The notes beneath the pieces were generated by a model, which was given only the letters and a program-made list of their open reading frames with translations, searched no databases and was not told the origin of the DNA. Shown here in pieces: positions 10,291 through 22,215 of a stretch of DNA of 64,000 nt (positions within the stretch are counted from its first letter, which is position 1; every line of letters begins with the position of its first letter). Origin of the DNA: Symbiodinium natans (lineage: Eukaryota > Sar > Dinophyceae > Suessiales > Symbiodiniaceae); contig CAJNDS010002501.1 in assembly GCA_905221605.1 (NCBI GenBank), forward strand, positions 965,001 through 1,029,000, given 5' to 3'. The position numbers and the translations under genes are program-made.

Positions 10291-11247
10291 GGGCGGTTCC
10301 CACGTCGGGGTGTAGGTAGGGGATCCAGGGGCCTAGGGTGTAGGGTGGTTTGGTTTCAGGTTCGGATCTGACATGTTATCCTAAACCCATGACGACTTGC
10401 AGTACCTAAAGCTGTTTCAACATGCACTGTGTTGTGGGGGTTTAGTCTTCTGGGTTTGGCTGCAGGTCGGGTTTACGAATTCGCCGCCCCTCACCACCTA
10501 GTCAGGCTTGCCGTTCGGGCGTGAGTCGGTTTTTGTAGGGGCACCTTTGCCGTAACTCCAGGCATCGTTTGTTGTTGAAGGTTCTGCGTCTTGTGGATGT
10601 TCGTGCTTGCTTGGGAGAAGGTAGGCACATCAGTGGATCTTTTGACATGCTGCATGCCAAGGACGGCCTGCGTAGTGGTCTACGACATGAAGAAGAGGCG
10701 AGATGAATCTGTTACAGGACGCTGTAGACCAGTTCTCACTAGCAGTCTACCCGAGATGTTGCTTAGCGGCATAGCCTTCTGAGTTGAAGCTCCAATACCC
10801 GAAACCCGACCTCGGCAACTTGGCCGCAGGTGGCTTTTCTGCGCCTGGGTTGGCCATTTGCTTGCAGACATCCTTCGGCTACGGTGGTGCCTGGTGTGAC
10901 GGATGGAGTAAGCTATGGACAATCAACGTTAACTGTCTCCTCTGAACATGTGGAAGTCAGATCTGGCAAGCATCCTTTGAGATGTGAGGGGGGATAGGCT
11001 ATGGGCCATTGACGCCTCGTCTGGTGTGCACTGAAAATGTAGGGCTCTGGCGCGTCAATCGGTCGTTTCAGGGGCAGATTGACGTGCAGATCATTTTGAT
11101 TCCCCATTACTCAAGCGTGAAACTGCATGGGTCCCCAAACAGATTTTGGATTGATGGAGGACGACATGTAAGAAGCCCATTCAAAGCACCCGGACAGCCC
11201 TAGCTCCACATTTGGGTTTAGGGAGGGTTGAAGCGCAGGTGGCTTGC

Positions 11248-11394
11248 CTGACCCACTCAAAACCGTCAAAACCTTCGTTGGGATGTCTCTTGGAGGGTTC
11301 GATGAGAAGCTGACCTTCGGGTAAACTCCTCCCAAGGTGACTGCCGCTGCGTCCTGGGGGAGTACATAGACGAAGGTGGAGCCCTCACGGAGGC
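11248..11394 (-). CDS. Exon-like segment on the minus strand
   Basis: A 147-nt minus-strand frame starts after CGCAAG|GC, reads REGSTFVYVLPQDAAAVT, then LGGVYPKVSFSSNPPRD and TKVLTVLSGS, and ends at TCAG|GCAAGCC, a strong GC-type donor. A competing plus-strand reading also has good borders, but it needs an implausibly short intron. No family recognised. Confidence 0.45.
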
Positions 11395-11622
11395 CTTGCG
11401 TCTGTAGGCTTTATAGTACTTCGGGGTTCGTTGCTCGGGTTACGGTTTACTGCTTGGGGTTTCAGGACCATTCAGGACCCGTCCGGCAAGAGGGTTCCGC
11501 AGGCTTGGGGCCAAACGGCAAGCGCAGCGCGCTCACGTGTGCGTGCGCGCGAGTGGTGAGTGCATGTGTGTCTGTTTCTAGCCAGCAGTGGGGTACCTGC
11601 GTAAGTTGAGCGACGGACTATC

Positions 11623-11880
11623 TTGTGTGTTCTTGATTGGGCATTGTGCAGCGCCTTTGCTTGTATTGCACCGAGTGTGCCTTCATCACGGGCCCATGCT
11701 CGTTTTCTGGTTCAAACCGAAGCCTTCGAAGAGATCTTCCAAAGCCCTCCAACAAAACCCTACCGTGGCTGCAGGGTCGACGCACCTCCATCGGATCGGA
11801 AGGCCTGCGTTCGCAACAGCAGGGTCTTCATCATTCATGCGGGAGGTGTAAAACTTAGAAGGCGCTTATGTGAGCTATAA
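11623..11880 (+). CDS. Coding-like segment ending in a stop
   Basis: An 85-codon plus frame contains SRAHARFLVQTEAFEEIF, KPYRGCRVDAPPSDRKA and RNSRVFIIHAGGVKLRRRL before TAA. Composition is protein-like and the segment may be a last exon. Unrecognised. Confidence 0.35.
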   Translation: MCVLDWALCSAFACIAPSVPSSRAHARFLVQTEAFEEIFQSPPTKPYRGCRVDAPPSDRKACVRNSRVFIIHAGGVKLRRRLCEL

Positions 11881-12602
11881 GGTAAAAGTCAAAAGGGGTA
11901 CTGAGGACTATATAGAGATGGTCAGAGGGAAGCAGCTATACCACCTAGACGTGTCCTTTAGGTTCCTAGGTGGGACGATGCACGGAGGCCACTCCTCCTC
12001 TGGTGCTTCCAACCGAAGACGGCGGAGGCCTGGGACGTTCCTGGCTCGAAGCCTCTGAAGATTTTTGAGTCTTGGGGGCTTCCTAATGTCCTGCACTTTG
12101 CGACCTGCTCCGACAACTTATAGATCCTAGGACCCAGGTCCGGACAATCTCTAGCAGCAGATTCTCGCACCGTAAAGGTCCAGGCATGATGCATCTGCAT
12201 GGGCTTTCTTGCAGCTGGGTTATAAGATGTCCGTCTTGGATTAGGGTTCAGATTCAGAAGAATCCATACAAAGCTCCTATCATCACACTGGTTAGCCGCA
12301 GACACCTCCGCTGGAGCTCGCAGCTTCGGTTTCGAGTAGGACATTGAAACATCTTGGGACGTTCTCACAAGATCGATATCGAGGCATCGGGGACTCTAGA
12401 TTGAACCTCGACATCGGAGAGCCTTGTTTTCGGCCGAGAGTCTGTGCAGTTTCGTGGGTTTGGGGCTAGGGAGAGGAACCGGAACGTGCAACACAGTCTG
12501 CCGGATCAGTTGTTTCAGTATGCGGAGGGGCGGATGGAGTGACATGACGAGGCCGAACAAGGTCACGGTGGCTGGAGTCAGGCAGCTCAGCTGCAAGCTC
12601 TG

Positions 12603-12693
12603 TTAGGGTTTAGGGTTTAGGGTTTAGGGTTTAGGGTTTAGGGTTTAGGGTTTAGGGTTTAGGGTTTAGGGTTTAGGGTTTAGGGTTTAGGGT
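12603..12693 (+). repeat. Perfect TTTAGGG telomere-type tract
   Basis: Thirteen uninterrupted TTTAGGG units, among the cleanest in the window. It sits directly upstream of a coding-like segment. Confidence 0.97.
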
Positions 12694-12985
12694 TTATTGT
12701 GGTTCCTGCAGGAGCAGGAGCTGCACATCCCTGAGCCTCCCTATATTGTTGAGCACCCCGAGCGAGCCTCCGCAGAGGCTGTCGGAGGACCACACGCTTG
12801 CCGACGCCAACGAGCGAGCAGTGGTCTGAGGAACTGGGAACATGGTCGGATGTTGTGATCCCAGAAACACCCCGCCCTGTCGCTGCATTTTCGGCCCATG
12901 CATTGCGTGAGTGCACGTTACGCCAGTCCTGCAGGCGGTCGACTAGTTGCACGCCTTTGTGCATAGTGCGCCCATTACCTGTCAC
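12694..12985. CDS. Coding-like segment, strand ambiguous
   Basis: Both strands are open. The minus strand reads LVDRLQDWRNVHSRNAWAE and SGITTSDHVPSSSDH. The plus strand after CCTGCAG reads EQELHIPEPPYIVEHPER. One of them is probably an exon. The choice cannot be made by eye. Confidence 0.3.
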
Positions 12986-13147
12986 GACAGCAAAGTGTCA
13001 CCTCGCCGCACCCAATGAACTTACATGGGCGAACGGGTTATTGATGGATCTAATTCTGCATTCAGCTGCAGCACATCTCCAAGCACCTCCCCCGCAGAGA
13101 TTCGAGAGAGTCGAGTGTCATGGACGGCACGCTCACATCCTTCCGAG

Positions 13148-13260
13148 GTGCGCGTTTCGCAGTTCGACGTGACCATCGCGAATGGGCCCCTAGGGCTGGA
13201 TGAGGCAGCATCAGTGGGGCAGGGGCAGATGGCTCCCGTTGATACGAATGTTGCTTGCAG
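13148..13260 (+). CDS. Exon-like segment
   Basis: After TCCGAG|GTG the frame reads VRVSQFDVTIANGPLGLDEA then ASVGQGQMAPVDTNVAC. Even composition suggests real coding. The 3' border is uncertain. Unrecognised. Confidence 0.4.
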
Positions 13261-13347
13261 ATTTCGTGCTCGGCCGGGTCTTCAGATATTTAAAGCTCGG
13301 GAGAGCTGCACTTGGTACCCTGAATCCTTGAAACCCTCTAAGCCATG

Positions 13348-13370
13348 TAATATAGGGGTCGGAATAACTA
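13348..13370. repeat. Half of a small repeated palindromic element (family B)
   Basis: These 23 bases are an exact reverse complement of 42389-42411 (core GGGGTCGGAATAACTA). Flanking TATAG/CTATA words suggest a short hairpin element. Confidence 0.6.
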
Positions 13371-13661
13371 CTATAACCCTTCTGGTCCCTACACTATAAT
13401 AACCCGCCCAAACCCTTCTCTAATTGGCCCCTACATCAGGCCTTGAGCCCTTTGGGCTCGGGCAGGTCGGCAGCAGGCCCTTCTAGGGCCTGTCATGCCA
13501 AGGGTTCAGGATATCGTGTTTTCAAAAAAAACTGTGATTCCTTATTATAAGGTGGCCCCTCTTATTCAGGGTACCCCAAAAAAAGGCACCACAATCAAGA
13601 GAACTGACCATGTGTTCCCTTTGCACGCCTTTCGTAGCAAAAGCCCTCAACTTTCTGCCAG

Positions 13662-13746
13662 GTCTACCTTTCTGGGCACAAGATCCCGGGAGTCCATTGC
13701 AGTGGGGACCCCGGAAGCGTGTAGAACTGGGATCCTTGGGCTCCTA
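13662..13746 (+). CDS. Exon-like segment with a canonical donor
   Basis: Between TGCCAG|GT and CTCCTA|GTGAGT the frame reads LPFWAQDPGSPLQWGPRK and RVELGSLGS. Both borders are good. Product unknown. Confidence 0.42.
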
Positions 13747-13911
13747 GTGAGTACCCTTTCTCGTTAGGGTTTTTGGGTTCGCACGTTGAGAATTGTGGGG
13801 AGCGGAGAAACCGAAGCGCTCCACAGAGGGGACAAAGAGAGCTCTTGGAGCCTTGGTTGTAGGTTCTTGTCTCATGTACTCTTCGACATGCAACGACACT
13901 TCATTAGCTAG

Positions 13912-13995
13912 GATGGCCCTTACAACCCTCTGAAAAACATTCCTGAGATGATCCTCTTAAACGAAGGCAAAATAGAAAATGCACTTGTGCAGAGG
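13912..13995 (+). CDS. Exon-like segment of 28 codons
   Basis: A phase-0 frame after GCTAG|GAT reads DGPYNPLKNIPEMILLNEG then KIENALVQR, up to AGG|GTCAGC. Length is exactly 84 nt. Charged and hydrophobic residues alternate as in a folded protein. Family not recognised. Confidence 0.45.
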
Positions 13996-14194
13996 GTCAG
14001 CTGAAGGGGGGTGTTGTCTTTTGGTCTTACGGGTTTCGAGGTGCAGGGTTTATCAGAGCTTGAGTACTTGTAGGGGGCTTTTCAGGGCTTCGTACATCAG
14101 CCGGCCGCGCTGTTTAAGCCGTCAGGGCCTTTTCCGTCACAGTTCTAGGATTCTGTAAATTATAGTCCTGTTTGGGGTACCCTCTATAATCAAT

Positions 14195-14250
14195 TGTATA
14201 CAGGTATGAGAGAGCAACCTTTCGGGTCTATTTAGCTCCTTCCTTTGTTT
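14195..14250. repeat. Border sequence at the left edge of the AT-rich array
   Basis: TATGAGAGAGCAACCTTTCGGG followed by a T-rich stretch resembles 22203-22255 (GAACGAGCAGCCTTTCGGTC), which follows a different array. See the finding on shared array borders. Confidence 0.4.
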
Positions 14251-14254
14251 TAAT

Positions 14255-17200
14255 AAGTGAAATTAAATTATTTAATTTATTTAAATTATTTAAATTATTT
14301 AATTGACTCCCATTAAATAATTTAAAAAAATTAAAAAATTTAAATAAGCAAAATTATTTAACTTATTTAATTTATTTAATTGCCTCCCATTAAATAATTT
14401 AAATAATTAAAATAATTTAAATAAGCAAAATTATTTAAATTATTTAATTTATTTAATTGACACCGATTAAATAATTTAAATAATTTAAATAATTTAAATA
14501 AGCAAGATTAATTAAATTAGTTAATTTATTTAATTGACCCCTATTAAAGAAATTAAATAATTTAAATAATTTCTGGCTGGTCTGGAAAGTTTCCTGAATT
14601 AAATTTATTTAAATTATTTAATTTATTTAAATTATTTAAATTATTTAATTGACCCCTATTAAATAATTTAAATAATTAAAATAATTTAAATAAGCAAAAA
14701 TTATTTAAATTATTTAAATTATTTAATTGACCCCTATTAAATAATTTAAATAATTAAAATAATTTAAATAAGCAAAAATTATTTTAATTATTTAAATTAT
14801 TTAATTGCCTCCCATTAAATAATTTAAATAATTAAAATAATTTAAATAAGCAAAAATATTTAAACTATTTAATTTATTGAATTGACCTCTATTAAATAAT
14901 TTAAATAATTTAAATAATTTAAATAATTTAAATAATTGAAATAAATTTAATTCCGGGAACTTTCCAGACCAACCAGCAAAACAATTAAATAATTTAAATC
15001 CGACAGCTCAATTAAATGATTTAATTAAACTGCGGGATTTAAATTATTTAATTGATTTTTTTTCTGGCTGGTCTGGAAAGTTTCCTGAATTAAATTTATT
15101 TAAATTATTTAATTTATTTAAATTATTTAAATTATTTAATTGACCCCTATTAAATAATTTAAATAATTAAAATAATTCAAATAAGCAAAATTTTTTAAAT
15201 TATTTAAATTATTTAATTGAGTCCCATTAAATAATTTAAATAATTAAAATAATTTAAATAAGCAAAATTATTTAAATTATTTAATTTATTTAATTGCCTC
15301 CCATTAAATAATTTAAATAATTTAAATAATTTAAAGAAGCAAAATTATTTAAATTATTTAATTTATTTAATTGACCCCTATTAAATAATTTAAATAATTT
15401 AAATAATTTAAATAAATTTAATTCCGGTAACTTTCCAGGCCAACCAGCAAAACAATTAAATAATTTAAATCCGACAGCTCAATTAAATAATTTAATTAAA
15501 CTGCGGGATTTAAATTATTTAATTGACTTTTTTTCTGGCTGGTCTGGAAAGTTTCCTGAATTAAATTTATTTAAATTATTTAATTTATTTAAATTATTTA
15601 AATTATTTAATTGACCCCTATTAAATAATTTAAATAATTAAAATAATTTAAATAAGCAAAAATTATTCAAATTATTTAAATTATTTAATTGACTCCCATT
15701 AAATAATTTAAATAATTAAAATAATTTAAATAAGCAAAATTATTTAAATTATTTAATTTATTTAATTGCCTCCCATTAAATAATTTAAATAATTTAAAAA
15801 ATTTAAATAAGCAAAATTATTTAAATTATTTAATTTATTTAATTGACCCCTATTAAATAATTGAAATAATTTAAATAATTTAAATAATTTAAATAATTTA
15901 AATAATTTAAATAAATTTAATTCCGGGAACTTTCCAGGCCAACCAGCAAAACAATTATATAATTTAAATCCGACAGCTCAATTAAATAATTTAATTAAAC
16001 TGCGGGATTTAAATTATTTAATTGTTTTTTTTCTGGCTGGTCTGGAAAGTTTCCTGAATTAAATTTATTTAAATTATTTAATTTATTTAAATTATTTAAA
16101 TTATTTAATTGATCCCTAGTAAATAATGTAAATAATTAAAAGAATTGAAATAAGCAAAAATTATTTAAATTATTTATATTATTTAAATTATTTAATTGAC
16201 TCCCATTAAATAATTTAAATAATTAAAATAATTTAAATAAGCAAAATTATTTAAATTATTTAATTTATTTAATTGCCTCCCATTAAATAATTTAAATAAT
16301 TAAAATAATTTAAATAAGCAAAATTATTTAAATTATTTAATTTATTTAATTCACCCCTATTAAATAATTTAAATAATTTAAATAATTTAAATAATTTAAA
16401 TAAATTTAATTCCGGTAACTTTCCAGGCCAACCAGCAAAACAATTAAATAATTTAAATTCGACAGCTCAATTAAATATTTTAATTAAACTGCGGGATTTA
16501 AATTATTTAATTGATTTTTTTCTGGCTGGTCTGGAAAGTTTCCTGAATTAAATTTATTTAAAATATTTAATTTATTTAAATTATTTAAATTATTTAATTG
16601 ATCCCTATTAAATAATTTAAATAATGAAAATAAATTAAATAAGCAAAAATTATTTAAATTATTTAAATTATTTAATTGACCCCCATTAAATAATTTAAAT
16701 AATTAAAATAATTTAAATAAGCAAAATTATTTAAATTATTTGATTTATTTAATTGACCCCATTAAATAATTTAAATAATTTAAATAATTTAAATAATTTA
16801 AATAAATTTCATTCCGGGAACTTTCCAGGCCAACCAGCAAAGCAATTAAATAATTTAAATCCGACAGCTCAATTAAATGATTTAATTAAACTGCGGGATT
16901 TAAATTATTTAATTGATTTTTTTTCTGGCTGGTCTGGAAAGTTTCCTGAATTAAATGTATTTAAATTATTTAATTTATTTAAATTATTTAAATTATTTAA
17001 TTGACCCCTATTAAATAATTTAAATAATTAAAATAATTGAAATAAGCAAAATTATTTCAATTATTTAAATGATTTAATTGCCTCCCATTAAATAATTTAA
17101 GTAATTTACATAATTTAAATAAGCAAGATTATTTAAATCATTTATTTTATTTAATTGACCCTATTAAATAATTTAAATAATTTAAATAATTTAAATAATT

Positions 17201-17762
17201 TAAATAATTTAAATAATTTAAATAAGCAAAATTATTTAAACTATTTAATTTATTTAATTGACCCCTATTAAATAATTTAAATAGTTTAAATAATTTAAAT
17301 ATTTTAAATAATTCAAATAATTTAAATAATTTAAATAATTTAAATAATTTAAATAAATCTAATTCCGGGAACTTTCCAGGCCAACCAGCAAAGCAATTAA
17401 ATAATTTAAATCCGACAGCTCAATTAAATGATTTAATTAAACTGCGGGATTTAAATTATTTAATTGATTTTTTTTCTGGCTGGTCTGGAAAGTTTCCTGA
17501 ATTAAATTTATTTAAATTATTTAATTTATTTAAATTATTTAAATTATTTAATTGACCCCTATTAAATAATTTAAATAATCAAAATAATTTAAATAAGCAA
17601 AATTATTTAAATTATTTAAATTATTTAATTGCCTCCCATTAAATAATTTAATTAATTTAAATAATTTAAATAAGCAAGATTATTTAAATTATTTATTTTA
17701 TTTAATTGACCCTATTAAATAATTTAAATAATTTAAATAATTTAAATAAATTTAATTCTGGG
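14255..17762. repeat. AT-rich TTTAAAT satellite with higher-order structure
   Basis: About 3.5 kb of AATTATTTAAATTATTTAATT-type sequence, broken every 30-60 bp by short GC words such as TTGACCCCTATTAAAT, TTGCCTCCCATT and AAATAAGCAAAATT. On this sits a higher-order unit of roughly 400-550 bp. Each unit carries a long dyad whose left arm begins TTCCGGGAACTTTCCAG and whose right arm is CTGGCTGGTCTGGAAAGTTTC. Six copies start near 14950, 15422, 15920, 16409, 16811 and 17361. The Asn/Leu-rich frame at 16753-17004 is an artefact. Confidence 0.95.
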
Positions 17763-18169
17763 GCCTTTCCAGACCAGTCACCAGACCCCTCTCCCCCTCC
17801 CCGCAGCTACCCCCCCCCCCCCCCGGCTGAGAACTGGGGCTGGGCCAGGGCCGGAGGGGGTGAGGGCTGATCTGGGGGGCCTTGGTTGGTGAGCGGTGGC
17901 GGGGGGAATGGCGGGGGAGAGGTTGGGGGGGTGGGGGGTGGGGGTTGGCGTGAGGAGGGGGGAGGGGGGAGGGGGTGGGGCGGGGGGGGTGGGGGGGGGG
18001 GGGTTTTGAAGTAGCTGAAGCTGGAGGCCCAGCTAGCTCCGCTCGGGGCAATGGAGGGGGGGGGGGTGGGCGTTCTGTCTGTGCTTTCTGTTGCTGTGTC
18101 GGTGGCTTCCTGTTCTGACTGCTGGTCTGGCGCTGTCTGGGGTGGCCTGTGGAGAAGGGGCCACCTGAT
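17763..18169. other. C- and G-rich low-complexity region
   Basis: A poly-C run near 17810 is followed by dense G runs to about 18070, a good candidate for G-quadruplex or i-motif structure. Proline-rich minus-strand frames here look like composition artefacts. Confidence 0.6.
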
Positions 18170-18577
18170 CCCTTTCCCACTCTTTCAAGGGCTGAGCTGA
18201 AGAGCTGGAGCTGGGGTGGGCTGGTCTGGGGCCGGCGGCGCTGGAGAGCGGAGAGGGGTTGAAGGAGCTGGGCTGGCCGAAGGGTGGAGGGGCTGGAGAG
18301 CCAGCTCGGGGTGGAGGGTGGGCCAGGGAGGGTCAAGGGGGCCAAGGCCCTGGCACAGGGCTGGGCTCCCCTGCCATCCCTTTCCCACTCTTTCAAGGGC
18401 TGAGCTGAAGAGCTGGAGCTGGGGTGGGCTGGTCTGGGGCCGGTGGCGCTGGAGAGCGGAGAGGGGTTGAAGGAGCTGGGCTGGCCGAAGGGTGGAGGGG
18501 CTGGAGAGCCAGCTCGGGGTGGAGGGTGGGCCAGGGAGGGTCAAGGGGGCCAAGGCCCTGGCACAGGGCTGGGCACC
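18170..18577. repeat. 208-bp tandem duplication
   Basis: The block starting CCCTTTCCCACTCTTTCAAG at 18170 recurs at 18378 with one obvious mismatch (GGCGGCGCT against GGTGGCGCT), so the duplication is recent. The Gly/Trp-rich and Pro-rich frames over it are repeated too and are not supported as genes. Confidence 0.95.
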
Positions 18578-18754
18578 CCCCCAACCACCACCCCTCTTTC
18601 TCTCACCATCCAAAAAGAGTTTAAACAAAAAAAACGTTTTTCTCTTCACCAACCCTCCCCCATCCCTCTCCACCATCAAACGCCCTCACCATGCCTACTC
18701 CCCCAGCTCACTTTTCACTCCCTCACGTTCTCAACCGCTTCCACACATTAATCA

Positions 18755-19110
18755 GCTGCTTTACCCTATCATCTTCTTATCATCTTTTATCATATTTTAT
18801 CATCTCTCATATTATCTCTTTTTATTATCTTCCATCATGTTTAATCATCTTCATATGCTTTTCTTATCATCTTCATATCATCTTTTTATCATCCTTTATC
18901 ATCTTTTTTGTCATCTTTTATCATCTTTTAATCGGGTCAAAATTCGGGATCTCATTTGGAAAGCATCCTTATCTGAATCATCTTCTATCGTTATCATCCT
19001 TTATCATTTTTTATCATCTTTTTATCACCTTTTATCACCTTTTATCATCTTTTATCATCTTTTATCATCTTTATCATCTTTTATCATCTTTTGCCATCTT
19101 CATATAATAG
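18755..19110. repeat. TTTTATCATC satellite
   Basis: Imperfect 10-11 bp units (ATCATCTTTT) with one interruption by unique sequence near 18930-18985. Confidence 0.92.
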
Positions 19111-19187
19111 TCTTATAATCGTTTTGTAGTCTTTTCTATTTTTTCGTAATCTTTAAGATCCTGTGGTCTCTAGGTAATTAATTTTTT

Positions 19188-19970
19188 TGGAGTGGTTCTA
19201 AGTCTTGCTTATCGTGGGGTAAGTGTTCGTAAGCTTCAAGAAGCAAATATATATATATATATATGTGTAACACTGAATTTCAAACCCCCTTAAACCCTTA
19301 AAGGCTGCGTATGTGGGGTGGTTCTAAGTCTTGCTTATCGGGGGGTAAGTGTTCGTAAGTTTCAAGAAGCAAATATATATGCAACACTGAATTTTAAACC
19401 CCCTTGAACCCTTAAAGGCTGCGTATGTGGGGTGGTTCTAAGTCTTGCTTATCGGGGGGTAAGTGTTCGTAAGTTTCAAGAAGCAAATATATATGTAACC
19501 CTGAATTTTAAACCCCCTTAAACCCTTAAAGGCTGCGTATGTGGGGTGGTTCTAAGTCTTGCTTATCGGGGGGTAAGTGTTCGTAAATTTCAAGAAGCAA
19601 ATATATATGCAACACTGAATTTTAAACCCCCTTAAACCCTTAAAGGCTGCGTATGTGGGGTGGTTCTAAGTCTTGCTTATCGGGGGGTAAGTGTTCGTAA
19701 GTTTCAAGAAGCAAATATATATGTAACCCTGAATTTTAAACCCCCTTAAACCCTTAAAGGCTGCGTATGTGGGGTGGTTCTAAGTCTTGCTTATCGGGGG
19801 GTAAGTGTTCGTAAGTTTCAAGAAGCAAATATATATGTAACCCTGAATTTTAAACCCCCTTAAGCCCTTAAAGGCTGCGTATGTGGGGTGGTTCTAAGTC
19901 TTGCTTATCGGGGGGTAAGTGTTCGTAAATTTCAAGAAGCTGTGAGGGTTCCAGGTCTTGCTTGTCGCGG
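19188..19970. repeat. 114-bp tandem array, about 6.6 copies
   Basis: Units anchored at GGCTGCGTATGTGGGG start at 19303, 19417, 19531, 19645, 19759 and 19873, spaced exactly 114 bp. The first unit (from 19188) has an expanded (AT)n block and the last decays after 19941. Each unit contains GGGGTAAGTG, a perfect eukaryotic splice-donor word, and a telomere-like TTAAACCCTTAAA. Confidence 0.97.
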
Positions 19971-20059
19971 CCACCCCCACTCGGTCCTCAACAGGGGGAC
20001 TCTCCAGGCTTTCGGCAAGACACCCCCGAAGCCTGAAACCCGAAATTCCCAAATGTCCA

Positions 20060-22115
20060 TGCACTAAAGTCACAAATCGCAAGCAGTGTCCCCCGTAGTT
20101 TTTGTCGAAACAGCCTTCTCCGAACTCATAAATCGCAAGCAGTGTCCCTATGCGTTGTTGTTGCGCGCAAATATCCAAAATCACAAATCGCAAGCAGGGT
20201 CCCCATAAGATGTTGCTGTAAGATTATCTACAAAATTCATAAATCGCAAGAAGTGTTACCCGTAGTTTTTTTGCGATTATGTACCAAGTTCACAATCACA
20301 AGCAGTGTCCGCCCTTAGATGTTTCTGCAAGAGTATGTGCCAAAATCGCAAATCGCAAGCAGTGTCCCCCGTAGTTTTTTTGTTGAAAGAATATGTACCA
20401 AGAACACAAATCGCAAGCAGTGTCCACCCATAGTCCTTTTTGCTGAAAGAATATATCCAAAATTCACAAATCGCAAGCAGTGTCACCCTTAGTTCTTTTG
20501 CTGTAAGAATATGCTCCCAAGTCACAAATCGCAAGCAGTGTGCCCCATGTTTTTCCTGTAAGATTATGTACCGAATTGCCAAATCGCAAGCAGTGTCCCC
20601 CTTAGCTTTTTCTACAAGAGTGCCAAACTCGCACATGGCAAGCAGTGTCCCCTGAGAGAAGATGTCCCAAAACCACAAATCGCAAGCAGTGTCCCCCATA
20701 GTTTTTGTTGAAAGCGTATTCTGCAAAGTTACATATCGCAAGCAGTGTCCCCCTTAGTTTCTTTTGCTGCAAGAAGAGGATGTCCCACAATCACAAGTCG
20801 CAAGCAGTGTTCCCCTTAGTTTGTTACGGAATGGACATTGAGCAATCGCAAGCAGTGTCCCCATGAGAATTTGTTGATAGAATTCCAAAATCACAAATCG
20901 CAAGCAGCGTCCCCCATAGTTTTTTGCTGAATGAAGAACTATCCAAACTCCTAAATCGCAAGCAGTGTCCCCCTAATTTTTTTGCTGCAAGAAGATGCCC
21001 CAAAATCAAAAACCGCAAGCAGTGTCCCCCTTGGTTTTTGCTGAAAGAAGATGTCCCAAAATCACAAATCGCAAGCAGGGTCCCCGCTTAGTTTTTGTTG
21101 CTGCAAGAAGATGCCCCCCAAATCACAAATCCCAAGCAGTGTCCACCCATAGTCCTTTTTGCTGAAAGAATATATCCCAAATTCACAAATCGCAAGCAGT
21201 GTCACCCTTATTTTTTTGCTGTAAGGAAAATGGTCCCAAGTCACAAATCGCAAGCAGTGTGCCCGGCGTGCCCCATATTTTTCCTCTAAGCCTATGTACC
21301 AAAACCAAGTCGCAAGCAGTGTCCCTCTTAGTTTTTTCTACAAGAGTATGTGCCAAACTCGCAAATGGCAAGCAGTGTCCCCTGAAAGAAGATGTCCCAA
21401 AATCACAAATCGCAAGCAGTGTCCCCCATATATAGTTTTTGTTGAAGGAGTATTCTCCAAAGTTACAAATCGCAAGCAGTGTCCCCCTTAGTTTGTTTTT
21501 GCTGCAAGAAGAGGATGTCCCACAATCACAAATCGCAAGTAGTGTCCCCCTTAGTTTGTTACGGAATGTAATGGATACGTCCCCATGAGATTTTGTTGAA
21601 AGAATTCCAAAAACACAAATCGCAAGCGATGTCCCCAATAGTTTTTGCTGAATGAAGAACTATCCAAACTCCTAAATCGCAAACAGTGTCACCCTCAGTT
21701 TTCTTGCTGAAAGAGTATGTGCTAAAATCACAAATCGCAAGCCGTGTTCCCCATAGTTTTTTGCTGAATGAAGAACTATCCAAACTCATAAATCGCAAGC
21801 AGTGTCCCCCTTAGTTTTTATGCTGCAAGAAGATGTCCCAAAATCACAAATCGCAAGCAGTGTCCCCAATAAGTTTAATCCTGAAAGTATATATGCCAAA
21901 ATCACAAATCGCAAGCAGTGTCCCCCCTTAGTTTTCTTCTGAATTCACAAATCGCAAGCAGTGTCCCCCGTAGTTTTTTTGTTGAAAGAAGATGTCCCAA
22001 AATCACAGATCGCCAGCAGTGTCCCCGTTAGTTGCTACGGAATATATCAACAATTGACAAGTCGCAAGCAGAGTCCACAAATGTTTTGTTGTAAGAACCT
22101 ATCCAAAATGTCAAA
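20060..22115. repeat. Array of about 37 copies of an ATCGCAAGCAGTGTCCCC unit
   Basis: A core of about 20 bp (CAAATCGCAAGCAGTGTCCC) recurs every 45-65 bp (usually 54-60) for two kilobases. The sequence between cores is only loosely related (TAGTTTTTTTGCTGAAAGAA, ATGTCCCAAAATCA). Copy identity and spacing vary, unlike a CRISPR array. Minus-strand frames of about 150 codons (GDTACDL, LLAICDFG motifs) are repeat translations. There are no hallmarks of a gene around it. Confidence 0.95.
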
Positions 22116-22184
22116 TGGCAAAGGCACGTGCGCTACTGTCTCAATGAAATTACGTAATTGAGCACATATAGACTAGGAAGTAAA

Positions 22185-22215
22185 AACATTATATATATAT
22201 ATATATATGAACGAG
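22185..22215. repeat. (AT)n and the AACGAG border word
   Basis: An (AT)n run followed by TATATGAACGAG closes the array region. A similar TATATATGAACGAG follows the unrelated array at 60.8 kb. Confidence 0.6.

Noticed and set aside
11321-11338. A 17-base intron joining two plus-strand frames
   Set aside because: Too short to be spliced. The minus-strand frame across the same bases explains the region without it.
16753-17004. Asn/Leu-rich ORF
   Set aside because: Translation of the AT-rich satellite unit.
20060-22115. CRISPR array
   Set aside because: Repeats are imperfect, spacing varies from about 45 to 65 bp, the intervening sequences are related to each other, no cas genes are present, and the surroundings are eukaryotic.
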